Shown here in pieces: positions 25,232-33,922 of a stretch of 47,303 bases of DNA. The notes beneath the pieces are model-generated. The model was not told the origin of the DNA and did no database searches. It saw nothing but the letters and a program-made list of their open reading frames with translations. Made by a program: the position numbers and the translations under genes. This DNA comes from DATKFM01 sp046154965 (GTDB lineage: Bacteria; Pseudomonadota; Alphaproteobacteria; Dongiales; Dongiaceae): NCBI GenBank assembly GCA_046154965.1, contig JBJXDY010000022.1:1-47303 (forward strand). The letters run 5' to 3'. Within the stretch, counting starts at the first letter, position 1. The number at the start of each line of letters is the position of its first letter.

Positions 25232-25926
25232 CGGCGATGTCTCCCATGGTCCTGGTCGTCGAGGACGAAGCGGCGCTGGTGACGCTGCTGCGCTACAACC
25301 TGGAGCGGGAAGGCTTCCGGGTGGCCGAAGCGGGCGATGGCGAGGAAGCGCTGCTGGTGGCGCGGGAACAGAAGCCCGACCTGGTGCTGCTGGACTGGAT
25401 GCTGCCGCTGCTGTCGGGCCTCGAAGTCTGCCGGCAGATGCGGCGCATGCCGGAGACCCGCGGCGTGCCGATCATCATGCTGACCGCCCGGGGCGAGGAG
25501 GGCGACAAGCTGCGCGGCCTGGACAGCGGTGCGGACGACTATGTCACCAAGCCGTTCAGCCCGAGCGAGCTGATCGCCCGGGTGCGCGCGGTGCTGCGCC
25601 GCAGCCGGCCCTCGACCAACGGCGAAACCATGCAATTCGAGGATCTGACCATGGACCTGGCCTCGCACCGCGTCAGGCGCAAGGGCCGCGACGTGCATCT
25701 GGGGCCGACGGAGTTCCGCCTGCTGCGCCATCTGCTGGAGCATCAGGGCCGGGTGTTCAACAGGGAGCAGTTGCTGGACGCGGTCTGGGGCCATGACGTC
25801 TATGTCGAGCCGCGCACGGTGGATGTACATATCCGCCGCCTGCGCAAGGCGCTGAACGGTCCGGAGGAGTTCGACCTGATCCGCACGGTGCGCTCGGCGG
25901 GGTACTCGCTGGACCGGGGGGAGTAG
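25228..25926 (+). CDS. phoB: Phosphate regulon response regulator PhoB
   Basis: A 232-residue OmpR/PhoB-type regulator. The receiver domain has the acidic pair in VVEDE, phosphoacceptor D56 in LVLLDWMLP, the conserved threonine in MLTARGEE and the lysine in DDYVTKPFSP. The C-terminal winged helix has HLGPTEFRLLRHLLEHQGRVFNREQLLDAVWG and VDVHIRRLRKAL, close to the PhoB group. It would bind the Pho box before pstS and so amplify its own production as the last gene of the operon. The ATG at 25228 overlaps the phoU stop; ATGs at codons 4 and 7 are also possible starts. It converges with the PIN toxin gene 8 bp away. Confidence 0.95.
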   Translation: MTAMSPMVLVVEDEAALVTLLRYNLEREGFRVAEAGDGEEALLVAREQKPDLVLLDWMLPLLSGLEVCRQMRRMPETRGVPIIMLTARGEEGDKLRGLDSGADDYVTKPFSPSELIARVRAVLRRSRPSTNGETMQFEDLTMDLASHRVRRKGRDVHLGPTEFRLLRHLLEHQGRVFNREQLLDAVWGHDVYVEPRTVDVHIRRLRKALNGPEEFDLIRTVRSAGYSLDRGE

Positions 25927-25934
25927 GGCGGCAG

Positions 25935-26399
25935 CTATCGGCCCATGCCGAGAACTCCGCGGACTTCCATTGCCAGCACATCGCCGTCGAAGGGATTGAG
26001 GATAGTCAATTTCCCGAACCGCATGCCGTCATGAAAGTCCTCGCTGAGCAACAGCGAGCAGTTTGCTTCTTGTGCCGTGGCCACAAGAAGTCCGTCCCAG
26101 AACCCCGTCCGCTTGGCAACCACGAGATCGAGGGCAGCCGCGAGTGCTGCTTCGCTCGGTGCCATCGTACCGAACAACGTCATCCAGTCCATGACCTGAT
26201 CGGCAGCGGCTTTCCTGTCGAGCTTTCCTTTGCGGGTCACCGCATGAAAGAACTCGCTTAGGGATTGAAGCGACAGCACACAGTCACCGGCCGCAGCAGC
26301 GACGACAAGTTCTGCCGCCAGCCCATGGCGCGCACCTGCCAAGCTGTCCGCGGCATAGACGAGGATGTTTGAATCGAGCGTGAACCGCTCAGCGGTCAT
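25935..26399 (-). CDS. PIN-domain ribonuclease toxin (VapC-like)
   Basis: A 154-residue PIN-domain protein, probably a toxin that cleaves RNA. The catalytic acids are in place: FTLDSNILVYAADS (D9) at the start, the glutamate in LQSLSEFFHAV, an aspartate in FWDGLLVATAQEA and another in LLLSEDFHDG. It begins at 26399 (MTAERFTLDS), overlapping the end of the antitoxin gene by 11 bp, the usual coupled layout. Its A+T content is higher than that of the neighbours, as is common for mobile toxin-antitoxin pairs. It ends 8 bp from the convergent phoB stop. Confidence 0.9.
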   Translation of the reverse strand: MTAERFTLDSNILVYAADSLAGARHGLAAELVVAAAAGDCVLSLQSLSEFFHAVTRKGKLDRKAAADQVMDWMTLFGTMAPSEAALAAALDLVVAKRTGFWDGLLVATAQEANCSLLLSEDFHDGMRFGKLTILNPFDGDVLAMEVRGVLGMGR

Positions 26400-26637
26400 A
26401 CAGAGAATCGCGATCGAGCTTGCCGATGCCCAAAGGCCAACCCTTCTCAAGGCGTTTGCGCGTCCGCCGCAGGGCCGCTTGCTGCTCCCGGGTCAGAACG
26501 CGCTTGCTGCTCGCCGGCGACAGCTTGGCGACAGGCTCGCCCCGCCGCGTAATGACAAATTCCTGCCCGCCTTGTGCTTTGCGCACATACTTGGCGAAGT
26601 TCTGGTTTGCATCGCGAAGAGTTATTGTTTTGGTCAT
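26389..26637 (-). CDS. Phd/YefM-family antitoxin
   Basis: An 82-residue antitoxin of the prevent-host-death type. The N-terminal DNA-binding half is clear: TKTITLRDANQNFAKYVRKAQGGQEFVITRRGEPVAKLSP. The C-terminal half is basic and probably folds on the toxin (KRVLTREQQAALRRTRKRLEKGWPLGIGKLDRDSLYDR). The ATG at 26637 matches the family start; 13 further codons upstream are open but cover the promoter. It is followed by the PIN toxin with an 11-bp overlap. The operator is probably the palindrome just upstream. Confidence 0.9.
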   Translation of the reverse strand: MTKTITLRDANQNFAKYVRKAQGGQEFVITRRGEPVAKLSPASSKRVLTREQQAALRRTRKRLEKGWPLGIGKLDRDSLYDR

Positions 26638-26655
26638 AAACCGGTTCACAACTCT

Positions 26656-26667
26656 ATTGTAGTACAA
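26656..26667 (-). promoter_or_regulatory. Promoter and operator of the toxin-antitoxin pair
   Basis: TTGTA-g-TACAA at 26657-26667 is a perfect 11-bp palindrome 20 bp before the antitoxin start. On the leftward strand TACAAT (26656-26661) lies within it and looks like a -10 element. Antitoxin bound there would block transcription, as in Phd/YefM autoregulation. Confidence 0.6.
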
Positions 26668-26709
26668 ATGTAACACAATTGATTGCGATTGTCCAGCTTC
26701 ACGCGACGC

Positions 26710-27240
26710 TCACTTCCCCTTCGCCCGGTTAATCGCTTCGACGATCATGCTGTTGGCCTCTTCCGCCTCGGCCCAGCGGCCGACCTTGGACCATTTGCCC
26801 TTTTCCAGATCCTTGTAGTGGGTGAAGAAATGGGCGATCTGTTCGGTGAGGATCTCGGGGAGCTGGCGATAGGAGACGATGCCGCGGTGGAACGGGTGCA
26901 GATCGTCCACCGGCACCGCCAGGATCTTTTCGTCCAGGCCCTTGTCGTCCTCCATCAGGAGCGCGCCGATGGGTCGGGAGCGGATGATGACGCCGGGCAC
27001 CACCCGGGTCGGCCCGACCACCATGATGTCGCAGGGATCGCCGTCCTCCGACAGCGTGTGCGGGATGAAGCCATAGTTCGCCGGATAGGTCATGGCCGTA
27101 TGCAGGAAACGGTCGACGAACAGCGCGCCGGACTCCTTGTCGATCTCGTACTTCACCGGCTCGCCGCCGAGCGGAATTTCGATGATGGCGTTCACGTCCC
27201 AGGGCGGATTGCGGCCGATGGGAATCTTGGAGATGTCCAT
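26710..27240 (-). CDS. ppa: Inorganic pyrophosphatase
   Basis: A 176-residue soluble family I pyrophosphatase that hydrolyses PPi to phosphate. The family signature is complete: EIPLGGEPVKYEIDKESGALFVDRFL with the catalytic lysine and glutamate, YPANYGFIPHTLSEDGDPCDIMV with the three metal-binding aspartates, and the C-terminal HFFTHYKDLEKGKWSKVGRW. AGGGAGGGA precedes the ATG at 10 bases. It stands between the toxin-antitoxin pair and an AmpG-like permease on the same strand. Confidence 0.97.
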   Translation of the reverse strand: MDISKIPIGRNPPWDVNAIIEIPLGGEPVKYEIDKESGALFVDRFLHTAMTYPANYGFIPHTLSEDGDPCDIMVVGPTRVVPGVIIRSRPIGALLMEDDKGLDEKILAVPVDDLHPFHRGIVSYRQLPEILTEQIAHFFTHYKDLEKGKWSKVGRWAEAEEANSMIVEAINRAKGK

Positions 27241-27291
27241 GGGAAGCGATCCCTCCCTGTCGCGCGGCTCTAAACCGCCGCCCGCGCCAGT

Positions 27292-28845
27292 CTAGCGCGA
27301 AGTCACCGGCGGCGGATAGCGCCGCATCATCCAGAGCAGAAGGATGAGACCCGGCAATGCCAGGATCGTCGACAGGATGTAGTAGCTGAACCAACCCATT
27401 GCCTCAGCCAGAAGCCCGCCGGGCGAAGACAGCACCGTTCGTCCGATGGCGGCCAGAGATGAGAACAGCGCGTACTGGGTTCCCGTGAACGACAGGCTGC
27501 AGAGGCCGGAGATGTAGGCGACGAAGGCCGCCGAGCCGATGCCGCCGCTGAGATTCTCCAGCGCGACCGTCAGCAGCAGAAAATTGAAATCATGGCCAAC
27601 CAGAGATTGGGCGGCGAACATCAGGTTCGATAGCATCTGGATGGCGCCGCCGATCAGCAACGCCCGCATCAGGCCGATGCGGGCGACCAGCAGGCCGCCG
27701 GCACCGACACCCACCAGTGTGGCAACGAGTCCGAAGGTTTTGCTCGCGAGCGCGATCTCGGCGTCGGAGAAGCCCATTTTCACATAGAACGGATTGGCCA
27801 TCACGCCGGCGACGGCATCGCCGAGCTTGAACAGGACGATGAACAGGAGAATGAGCGCCCAGCCCTGATGCCGCGCCACGTCGCGGAACGGGCTGTTGAT
27901 GATGCGGTCGAGCCAGTTGCGCAGGTCGGCGTAGCCGGCAGCAAGGCCGGTCGCCGCCGGCTTCGGACGCGGCAGCAAGAGCAGCAACAGCACGGGAACC
28001 GCCGCGCCGAACAGCGTCGCCAGCACATTGGGCGCCCATTTGGCCCAAGCCGGCAGAACCGCATCGCCGAAGATGACAAAGCGGACGGCGACAAAACCGG
28101 CAATGGCCGCGGCGAGCAGCAGCGCCGACGCAACGAAGCGCATGATCGTCGACTGGGCTGAATGCTCGACAATCTCCGCCGATCGCCTGCGGCTCGGTTC
28201 CCGCGTCAGCAGCACGGTGCCGATGCCGATGAACACCAGCACCGCCATCACGCTGTAGACCCCGAACCAGCCCAGCCCTTCGCCATTCTGATGCAGCAGC
28301 AGCGCGCCGGCGCCGGAGGCGAGCATGCCCAGGCGATAGCCATATTGAGTCATCGCAGCACCGGCGCCCTGCTGGTGATCGTCCAGCAGCTCGATGCGGT
28401 AGGCATCGATGACCACGTCCTGGCTTGCCGAACAGAAGGCGACGAGCACGGCGCAAAAGGCGGTCGTGGCCGGTGAGACAACCGGATCTGTCGAACCCAA
28501 AATGAGGATTGTCACCATCAATCCGGCCTGGGTCAGGATGGCCCAGCCACGCCGGTGGCCGAGGCGGCCGAGCGGTCCGGGCAACGTTACCCGGTCCATG
28601 AAAGGCGCCCAGACGAATTTCAGGCTGTAAACAACTCCCACTAGCACGAAGAAGCCGATGGTGGTGAGGTCAACGCCAGCGCGGGCCTGCCACACCTGCA
28701 GCGTGCCAGCGGTCAATGCCAGCGGCAGGCCGGAGGAAAAACCCATGAACAGGACCGCGATCAGCCGCGGCTCGAGATAGGTCGCCAGGGTCTGCAGCGC
28801 CGTCTTCGGCACTGCGGCGGGCGGGCTTTGAACGTCGTCAGTCAC
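27292..28845 (-). CDS. ampG: AmpG-type muropeptide permease (MFS)
   Basis: A 517-residue polytopic membrane protein of the AmpG branch of the major facilitator superfamily, which takes up anhydro-muropeptides for cell-wall recycling. The N-terminal LIAVLFMGFSSGLPLALTAGTLQVWQA and KFVWAPFMDRV are hallmarks of AmpG, as is SASQDVVIDAYRIELL. About 14 hydrophobic helices are visible, including the two extra ones in the middle (SALLLAAAIAGFVAVRFVIF and NVLATLFGAAVPVLLLLLL). It starts with GTG at 28845 and has only a weak ribosome-binding site. It follows typA on the same strand, after a hairpin. Confidence 0.92.
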   Translation of the reverse strand: MTDDVQSPPAAVPKTALQTLATYLEPRLIAVLFMGFSSGLPLALTAGTLQVWQARAGVDLTTIGFFVLVGVVYSLKFVWAPFMDRVTLPGPLGRLGHRRGWAILTQAGLMVTILILGSTDPVVSPATTAFCAVLVAFCSASQDVVIDAYRIELLDDHQQGAGAAMTQYGYRLGMLASGAGALLLHQNGEGLGWFGVYSVMAVLVFIGIGTVLLTREPSRRRSAEIVEHSAQSTIMRFVASALLLAAAIAGFVAVRFVIFGDAVLPAWAKWAPNVLATLFGAAVPVLLLLLLPRPKPAATGLAAGYADLRNWLDRIINSPFRDVARHQGWALILLFIVLFKLGDAVAGVMANPFYVKMGFSDAEIALASKTFGLVATLVGVGAGGLLVARIGLMRALLIGGAIQMLSNLMFAAQSLVGHDFNFLLLTVALENLSGGIGSAAFVAYISGLCSLSFTGTQYALFSSLAAIGRTVLSSPGGLLAEAMGWFSYYILSTILALPGLILLLWMMRRYPPPVTSR

Positions 28846-28867
28846 GGCCAGGACAATCGCCTGGATT

Positions 28868-28900
28868 CGCCGCCGCCGTCAAAAGGCATTGCGGCGGCGG
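28868..28900 (-). terminator. GC-rich hairpin after typA
   Basis: CGCCGCCGC (28868-28876) and GCGGCGGCG (28891-28899) form a nine-pair stem with a 14-base loop directly past the typA stop. No T run follows on the leftward strand, so it would be a weak terminator or a 3' stabiliser. Confidence 0.45.
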
Positions 28901-28902
28901 GA

Positions 28903-30732
28903 TCAGCCGGTTTCCGCCTCGGCGGCCCGTTCGGCGCGTTTGCGGTCATGGGGGCTCAGCAGCTTCTTGCGCAAACGGATGCTCTTGGGCGTCACCTCCA
29001 CCAGCTCGTCGTCGCCGATATAGGCGATGGATTTCTCCAGCGTCATCTGCCGCGGCGGGGTCAGGCGGATCGCCTCGTCCTTCGACGTGGTGCGGATATT
29101 GGAGAGCTGCTTGGTCTTCATCGGGTTCACTTCCAGGTCGTTGCCCCGGCTGTGCTCGCCGATGATCATGCCCTCATAGACCTGGATGCCCGGATTGATG
29201 AACATCGGGCCGCGCTCCTCCAGGTACCAGAGGGCGTAGGCGACGGAGTTGCCTTCGGCGTTGGAGATCAGCACGCCATTGCGCCGACCCTCGATCGGCC
29301 CTTTGAACGGCGCGTAGCCGTGGAACATGCGGCTCATGATGCCGGTGCCCCTTGTGTCCGTGAGGAACTCGCCGTGATAGCCGATCAGGCCGCGGGTCGG
29401 CACGAAGAAGGTGAGGCGCGACTTGGCGCCGCCGGAGGGGCGCATGTCCTGCAGCTCCCCGCGGCGCTGGCCGAGCTTTTCCACCACGACGCCAGAGAAC
29501 TCGTCATCGACATCGACCTGAATCTCCTCGATCGGCTCCAGCCGCTGGCCGGTGGTCGGATCGGTCTTGAAGATCACCCGGGGGCGGCCGATGGAGAGCT
29601 CATAGCCCTCGCGGCGCATGGTCTCCACCAGGATGCCCAATTGCAGTTCGCCACGGCCGGCGACTTCGAAGGCTTCCTTGCCTTCGGCCTCGCGCACGCG
29701 GATCGCCACATTGCCTTCGGCCTCGCGCTCAAGGCGCGCGCGGATCATGCGGCTGGTGACCTTGTCGCCTTCGCGGCCGGCCAGCGGCGAGTCGTTGACC
29801 GAGAAGGTCATGGCCAGGGTCGGCGGATCGATGGCGGTGGCATGGATCGGCGACGCCACCACGGAATCGGCGATGGTGTCGGCCACGGTGGTTTCCGTGA
29901 GGCCGGCGATGGCGACGATATCGCCCGCCACCGCTTCCTCCACCGGCAACCGTTCCAGGCCGCGGAAGGACAAGAGCTTGGTCAGGCGCGCATGCTCGAT
30001 GACCCGGCCGAAGGGGCTGAGCGAACGCACATGCATGTTGATGCGGGCCACGCCCGAATGGATGCGGCCGGTGAGCACGCGGCCGACATAGGGATCGTAC
30101 TCCAGCGTAGTCGCCAGCATGGAAAAGGGCGCTTCCATGTCGCCGGTGGCTGGCGGCACATGGCGGAGGATGAGATCGAACAGGGGCGCCAGATCTTTGC
30201 GCTCGTCCTCCAAGTTCGTCGCCGCCCAGCCCTGCTTCGAGGAGGCGAACAGCGTCGGGAAATCGAGCTGTTCGTCGCTGGCGCCGAGTGCGGCGAAGAG
30301 ATCGAACACCAGGTTATGCACTTCGGTGGCACGGGCATCGGGCCGGTCCACCTTGTTGATTACCACGATGGGCCGCAGACCCAGCTTCAGCGCTTTCATG
30401 GTGACGAACTTGGTCTGGGGCATCGGGCCTTCGGCCGCGTCCACCAGCACCACGGCGCCATCCACCATGCTGAGGATGCGCTCCACCTCGCCGCCGAAAT
30501 CGGCGTGGCCTGGCGTATCCACGATGTTGAGGCGATGGCCCTTCCAGGCGACCGACGTGCATTTGGACAGGATGGTGATGCCGCGCTCGCGCTCCAGATC
30601 GTTGGAGTCCATGGCGCGCTCCATCACCTGCTGGTTGGCGCGGAAGGTGCCGCTTTGCCGCAGGAGCTGATCCACCAGCGTAGTCTTGCCGTGGTCGACA
30701 TGGGCGATGATGGCGAAGTTATGAATTGTCAT
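28903..30732 (-). CDS. typA: Translational GTPase TypA/BipA
   Basis: A 609-residue ribosome-binding GTPase of the EF-G family needed for stress growth and 50S assembly. G1 is AHVDHGKTTL (9-18), G2 lies in ERERGITI, G3 is DTPGHADF and G4 is NKVDRPDA. The domain II and III/V pattern and the C-terminal BipA-specific domain (GERRGPMFINPGIQVYEGMIIGE, RTTSKDEAIRLTPPRQMTLEKSIAYIGDDELVEVTPKSIRLRKK) are complete. Its ATG overlaps the stop of the PfkB-family kinase gene as ATGA, so the two are translationally coupled. Confidence 0.98.
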   Translation of the reverse strand: MTIHNFAIIAHVDHGKTTLVDQLLRQSGTFRANQQVMERAMDSNDLERERGITILSKCTSVAWKGHRLNIVDTPGHADFGGEVERILSMVDGAVVLVDAAEGPMPQTKFVTMKALKLGLRPIVVINKVDRPDARATEVHNLVFDLFAALGASDEQLDFPTLFASSKQGWAATNLEDERKDLAPLFDLILRHVPPATGDMEAPFSMLATTLEYDPYVGRVLTGRIHSGVARINMHVRSLSPFGRVIEHARLTKLLSFRGLERLPVEEAVAGDIVAIAGLTETTVADTIADSVVASPIHATAIDPPTLAMTFSVNDSPLAGREGDKVTSRMIRARLEREAEGNVAIRVREAEGKEAFEVAGRGELQLGILVETMRREGYELSIGRPRVIFKTDPTTGQRLEPIEEIQVDVDDEFSGVVVEKLGQRRGELQDMRPSGGAKSRLTFFVPTRGLIGYHGEFLTDTRGTGIMSRMFHGYAPFKGPIEGRRNGVLISNAEGNSVAYALWYLEERGPMFINPGIQVYEGMIIGEHSRGNDLEVNPMKTKQLSNIRTTSKDEAIRLTPPRQMTLEKSIAYIGDDELVEVTPKSIRLRKKLLSPHDRKRAERAAEAETG

Positions 30733-31748
30733 GGGCGCGTCACTGTTCGAACAGGGGTACGAAGATCCGCCGGCAAAAGATCGGCCAGGCGCGTTTGCGG
30801 CCGCGGGCCGATATGGCTGATCACTTCGGCGGCGGCGATGGCGCCGATGCGGCCGGCATCGAATAGATTATAGCCGGCGGTATAGCCGTGCAGGAACCCG
30901 GCGGCAAACAAATCGCCGGCCCCGGTGGTGTCGACGACTTTTTCCACCTCGACTGCGTCGACCACGTGGATTTCGCCGTCGGCGAAGATCACCGCGCCCT
31001 TTTCACTGCGGGTCAGGGCCGCGACCTCGCATTTGCCCCGGGTGGCCTGCAGCGCCGCATCGAAGCCGTCCACCTGCCAAAGGGAGCAGATCTCCGCCTC
31101 GTTGGCGATCAGGATATCGATATGGTGCTCCACCAGGTCGCGGAAAGAGGCGCGGTGCCGCTCGACGCAAAAAGAATCCGAGAGAGTCAGCGCCACCTTC
31201 CGGTCCGCGCCGTGGGCGATGCGGGCGGCCCGCAGGAAGGCTTCCTTGGCCTGGGGCGGATCCCAGAGATAGCCTTCGAGATAGACCACCTTCGACCCTT
31301 TGATGGTATCGGGGTCCACGTCGGCCGGGGTCAGGTTCAGGCAGGCGCCCAGATAGGTCTGCATGGTGCGCTGGGCGTCGGGGGTGACGAAGATCAGGCT
31401 GCGGGCGGTGGGCGGCCCCTCGGTCTCCTGGGGCGTGTCATAGGCCACCCCGGCGGCCCGGATATCATGGCGGAAAACCCCGCCGAACTGGTCTTCGGCT
31501 ACCTTGCCGATGAAGGCGGCCCGGCCGCCCAGGGACGCCACCCCGGCCGCCGTGTTGGCCGCCGAGCCGCCGGAGGCCTCGATCGCCGGCCCCATCTTGC
31601 GGTACAGGCTGCTTGCCCGGTCGGCATCGATCAGGGTCATGGCGCCTTTGATAAGTTCTTGATCTTGCAGAAATTTATCGTCGGACTTCGTGATGATATC
31701 GACGATCGCATTGCCGATCGTGGCGACGTCGAAACGGCTGTCGGCCAT
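30729..31748 (-). CDS. PfkB-family carbohydrate/adenosine kinase
   Basis: A 339-residue ribokinase-fold kinase, most like the adenosine kinase-type proteins of alphaproteobacteria. The N-terminal ATIGNAIVDII and GGSAANTAAGVASLGGRAAFIGKVAEDQFG form the substrate side. The catalytic DTTGAGDLFAAGFL holds the anion hole and the base D279. The substrate may be adenosine or a related nucleoside; a sugar is possible. It reads leftward into typA with a 4-bp overlap. The ATG follows GGGA at a short distance. A 207-bp divergent region separates it from the EI24-like gene. Confidence 0.92.
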   Translation of the reverse strand: MADSRFDVATIGNAIVDIITKSDDKFLQDQELIKGAMTLIDADRASSLYRKMGPAIEASGGSAANTAAGVASLGGRAAFIGKVAEDQFGGVFRHDIRAAGVAYDTPQETEGPPTARSLIFVTPDAQRTMQTYLGACLNLTPADVDPDTIKGSKVVYLEGYLWDPPQAKEAFLRAARIAHGADRKVALTLSDSFCVERHRASFRDLVEHHIDILIANEAEICSLWQVDGFDAALQATRGKCEVAALTRSEKGAVIFADGEIHVVDAVEVEKVVDTTGAGDLFAAGFLHGYTAGYNLFDAGRIGAIAAAEVISHIGPRPQTRLADLLPADLRTPVRTVTRP

Positions 31749-31955
31749 AAGATCCCAATTTCGCTGGGGTTTTTCCGGGCGGTTTCCGCCTGATAGGGCT
31801 GGAAAGCGCGGCCGGAGTATAGCCAGGACGCCTTTCCGGACAAGCGGGACGCCGGGGGGGCCAATAGGGCAGATCGGCGGCCAAAAGCCGCGTCTTGAGC
31901 CGGGGGCCGGGCATGGCTACATACCTGCCAGCGCAACTTTGGGTCGCCCCCGCCC

Positions 31956-32633
31956 TTGATCAATTCCCTCATCCGCGGCTTCCAGCAGCTGTTCGATCCG
32001 CCGACCCGGCGCCTGGTGATCCTGAGCGCGCTCACCGCGCTCGGCGTGCTCATCGGCTTGGCGGTCGTACTCTGGTTCCTGCTGGCGCAGTTCCAGTTCC
32101 TGGAGTGGCAATGGGCCGAACGGGCCGTGGAGATCGGCGCCGGCTTTCTTCTGTTCATCCTCGTGTGGCTGCTGTTCCCGGCGGCGCTGTCGGCGACGGT
32201 CGGCCTGTTCCTCGACTCCGTCGCCACGCAGGTGGAACGCACGCACTATCCGAACCTGCCGGCCCCGCGCAAACAGGCGATGCATGTGGCCATGTGGAGC
32301 GGCGTGAAACTCGCGCTGGTTGCTCTTGGATTGAACATCCTCGTCTTGCCGATTTATTTCATTCCCTTTCTGAATATCTTTGTGTTTTACACGCTGAATG
32401 GCTATCTTCTGGGCCGTGAGTATTTCGAGACCGTAGCGCTCCGTCGCCTTAGCGCAGGTGAGGCGAGAGAGCTGTGGCGGAAAGAGAAGCGGCGATTGAT
32501 CGTCGCCGGTGCAGTGATCACTCTGATGCTGACGATTCCGTTTCTCAATCTCGTCGCGCCCGTGGTGGCGACAGCTTTCATGCTTCACCTGTTCGAATCG
32601 ATGCGCGTAACCGCCGGTGGTGCCCGCGGCTAG
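31956..32633 (+). CDS. EI24/CysZ-like membrane protein
   Basis: A 225-residue integral membrane protein of the EI24 family, which includes the sulfate transporter CysZ. It has about four hydrophobic stretches: LVILSALTALGVLIGLAVVLWFLL, AVEIGAGFLLFILVWLLFPAALSATVGLFL, LALVALGLNILVLPIYFIPFLNIFVFYTLNGYLLGREYF and VAGAVITLMLTIPFLNLVAPVVATAFMLHLFE. The LNGYLLGREYFE and PFLNLVAPVVATAFMLHL blocks are typical. Translation appears to start with TTG at 31956 with no good ribosome-binding site, so the start is uncertain. Transport of sulfate is inferred only from the family. Confidence 0.85.
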   Translation: MINSLIRGFQQLFDPPTRRLVILSALTALGVLIGLAVVLWFLLAQFQFLEWQWAERAVEIGAGFLLFILVWLLFPAALSATVGLFLDSVATQVERTHYPNLPAPRKQAMHVAMWSGVKLALVALGLNILVLPIYFIPFLNIFVFYTLNGYLLGREYFETVALRRLSAGEARELWRKEKRRLIVAGAVITLMLTIPFLNLVAPVVATAFMLHLFESMRVTAGGARG

Positions 32634-32658
32634 AAGTATTTGGCGCACGAGAAGAACT

Positions 32659-33066
32659 ATGAGCGAGAGCAATATGGGGCAGCGGCTGAGGCCGGCCCCG
32701 CACATCATCGGCACCGTGATCCTGCTGGCAGCCCTGCTGAGCGGCTGTCAGTCGCCGGAGTCATCATCGGGCGACAAGGTTGCCGCCGTGCCCAAGTCCG
32801 GCACGGGCGCGCCGCCGAAAGTGCTCGGCCTGAAGCCCCATGATGTGGAAGAGCTGTTGGGCATGCCGAAGCTGGTGCGCCGGGACGATCCGGCTGAAGT
32901 CTGGCAGTACCGCAGCAGCGCCTGCGTTCTGGACGTTTTTCTCTATCCCGTAGAGACCGGCGCGCAGCAGGTCCGCTATCTGGAAGCGCGCACCGTGGCG
33001 GCCGAGCCGGCGCGCACCGATGAGTGCGTCAACGACATCCGCCGCACGAACCGGCTGCCGACCTGA
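32659..33066 (+). CDS. Small outer-membrane-type lipoprotein
   Basis: A 135-residue lipoprotein. The signal peptide ends with the lipobox LLSGC, giving lipidated C30, followed by QSPESS, with no aspartate at +2, so sorting to the outer membrane is expected. The mature part contains GLKPHDVEELLGMPKLVRRDDPAEVWQYRSSACVLDVFLY, which resembles the compact SmpA/OmlA-like (BamE-type) fold. I chose the ATG at 32659; one at 32674 is also possible. It lies 25 bp after the EI24 gene and ends exactly where the convergent nth gene ends. Function unknown. Confidence 0.85.
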   Translation: MSESNMGQRLRPAPHIIGTVILLAALLSGCQSPESSSGDKVAAVPKSGTGAPPKVLGLKPHDVEELLGMPKLVRRDDPAEVWQYRSSACVLDVFLYPVETGAQQVRYLEARTVAAEPARTDECVNDIRRTNRLPT

Positions 33067-33792
33067 TTACCTAGACTTGGAGCGCCCTGCCGCCTTGCGC
33101 CTTGGCGCGGCCGGTTTCCCGGGCTTGGGTTTCTTTGTGGCGACTGCCTGTGCGTCGCTTGTCTTCTCCCTAAAGCCGCAGAGATCAATCAGCACACAGC
33201 GCGGACAGTCCGGCTTGCGCGCCTTGCAGATATAGCGGCCATGGAGGATCAGCCAGTGATGGGCGTGGAGCTTCCAGCGCTCCGGCACGTTCTTTTCCAG
33301 CGACCGCTCCACTGCATCCGGAGTCTTGCCCGGGGCGAGGCCGGTGCGGTTGCATAGGCGGAAGATATGGGTGTCGACTGCCATAGTCGGCCGGGCGAAG
33401 GCGATGTTCAGGACCACATTGGCGGTCTTGCGGCCGACTCCCGGCAGCTCCTGCAGCTTCTCCCGGTCATCAGGCACCATGCCGTTGTAGCGGTCGATCA
33501 GGATTTTGCTGAGGGCGATGACGTTCTTGGCCTTGGTGTTGAACAGGCCGATGGTCTTGATGAAGCCCTTCAGCCGCTCTTCGCCCAGCGCCAGCATCTT
33601 CTGCGGCGTGTCCGCCAGCTTGAACAGTTCCGCCGTCGCCTTGTTGACGCTGGCGTCGGTGGCCTGGGCGGACAGGACCACGGCGACCAGCAGGGTGAAG
33701 GGATTTATGTACTCCAGTTCGCCCCGCGGATTGGGATTGAGCGCCGCCAGCCGGCTGAAGAACTGATCGGCATCGAGCTTGCGGGCGGCCAT
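33067..33792 (-). CDS. nth: Endonuclease III
   Basis: A 241-residue DNA glycosylase/AP lyase for oxidised pyrimidines. The helix-hairpin-helix ELPGVGRKTANVVLNIAF carries the catalytic lysine, and VDTHIFRL the catalytic aspartate. The iron-sulfur loop is complete: C-X6-C-X2-C-X5-C in CKARKPDCPRCVLIDLC. The C-terminal 30 residues are a basic tail (TKKPKPGKPAAPRRKAAGRSKSR) beyond the usual length of about 211. It converges with the lipoprotein gene with no bases between the two stop codons. Confidence 0.97.
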   Translation of the reverse strand: MAARKLDADQFFSRLAALNPNPRGELEYINPFTLLVAVVLSAQATDASVNKATAELFKLADTPQKMLALGEERLKGFIKTIGLFNTKAKNVIALSKILIDRYNGMVPDDREKLQELPGVGRKTANVVLNIAFARPTMAVDTHIFRLCNRTGLAPGKTPDAVERSLEKNVPERWKLHAHHWLILHGRYICKARKPDCPRCVLIDLCGFREKTSDAQAVATKKPKPGKPAAPRRKAAGRSKSR

Positions 33793-33887
33793 GATGCACC
33801 TGGGGCGTAAAGGGCGAGGTCTTGCGGGCGGCAGCTAAGGCGGTGGGAGTCTAGCGGCGGCAAGCGCCGGGCGCCAAGGGCTCCGCT

Positions 33888-33916
33888 TTGCTGCCGCGGC
33901 TTGGGCCAATTATAGT
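33888..33916 (+). promoter_or_regulatory. Promoter giving a possibly leaderless transcript
   Basis: TTGCTG (33888-33893) and TATAGT (33911-33916) are separated by 17 bp. Transcription would start about 7 bases later, at the ATG of the DUF2244 gene (33923). No ribosome-binding site is present upstream, consistent with leaderless translation. Confidence 0.5.
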
Positions 33917-33922
33917 TACGTC

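Noticed and set aside
28828..30873. Rightward frame of 681 codons over typA
   Set aside because: Antisense shadow of a conserved GTPase gene.
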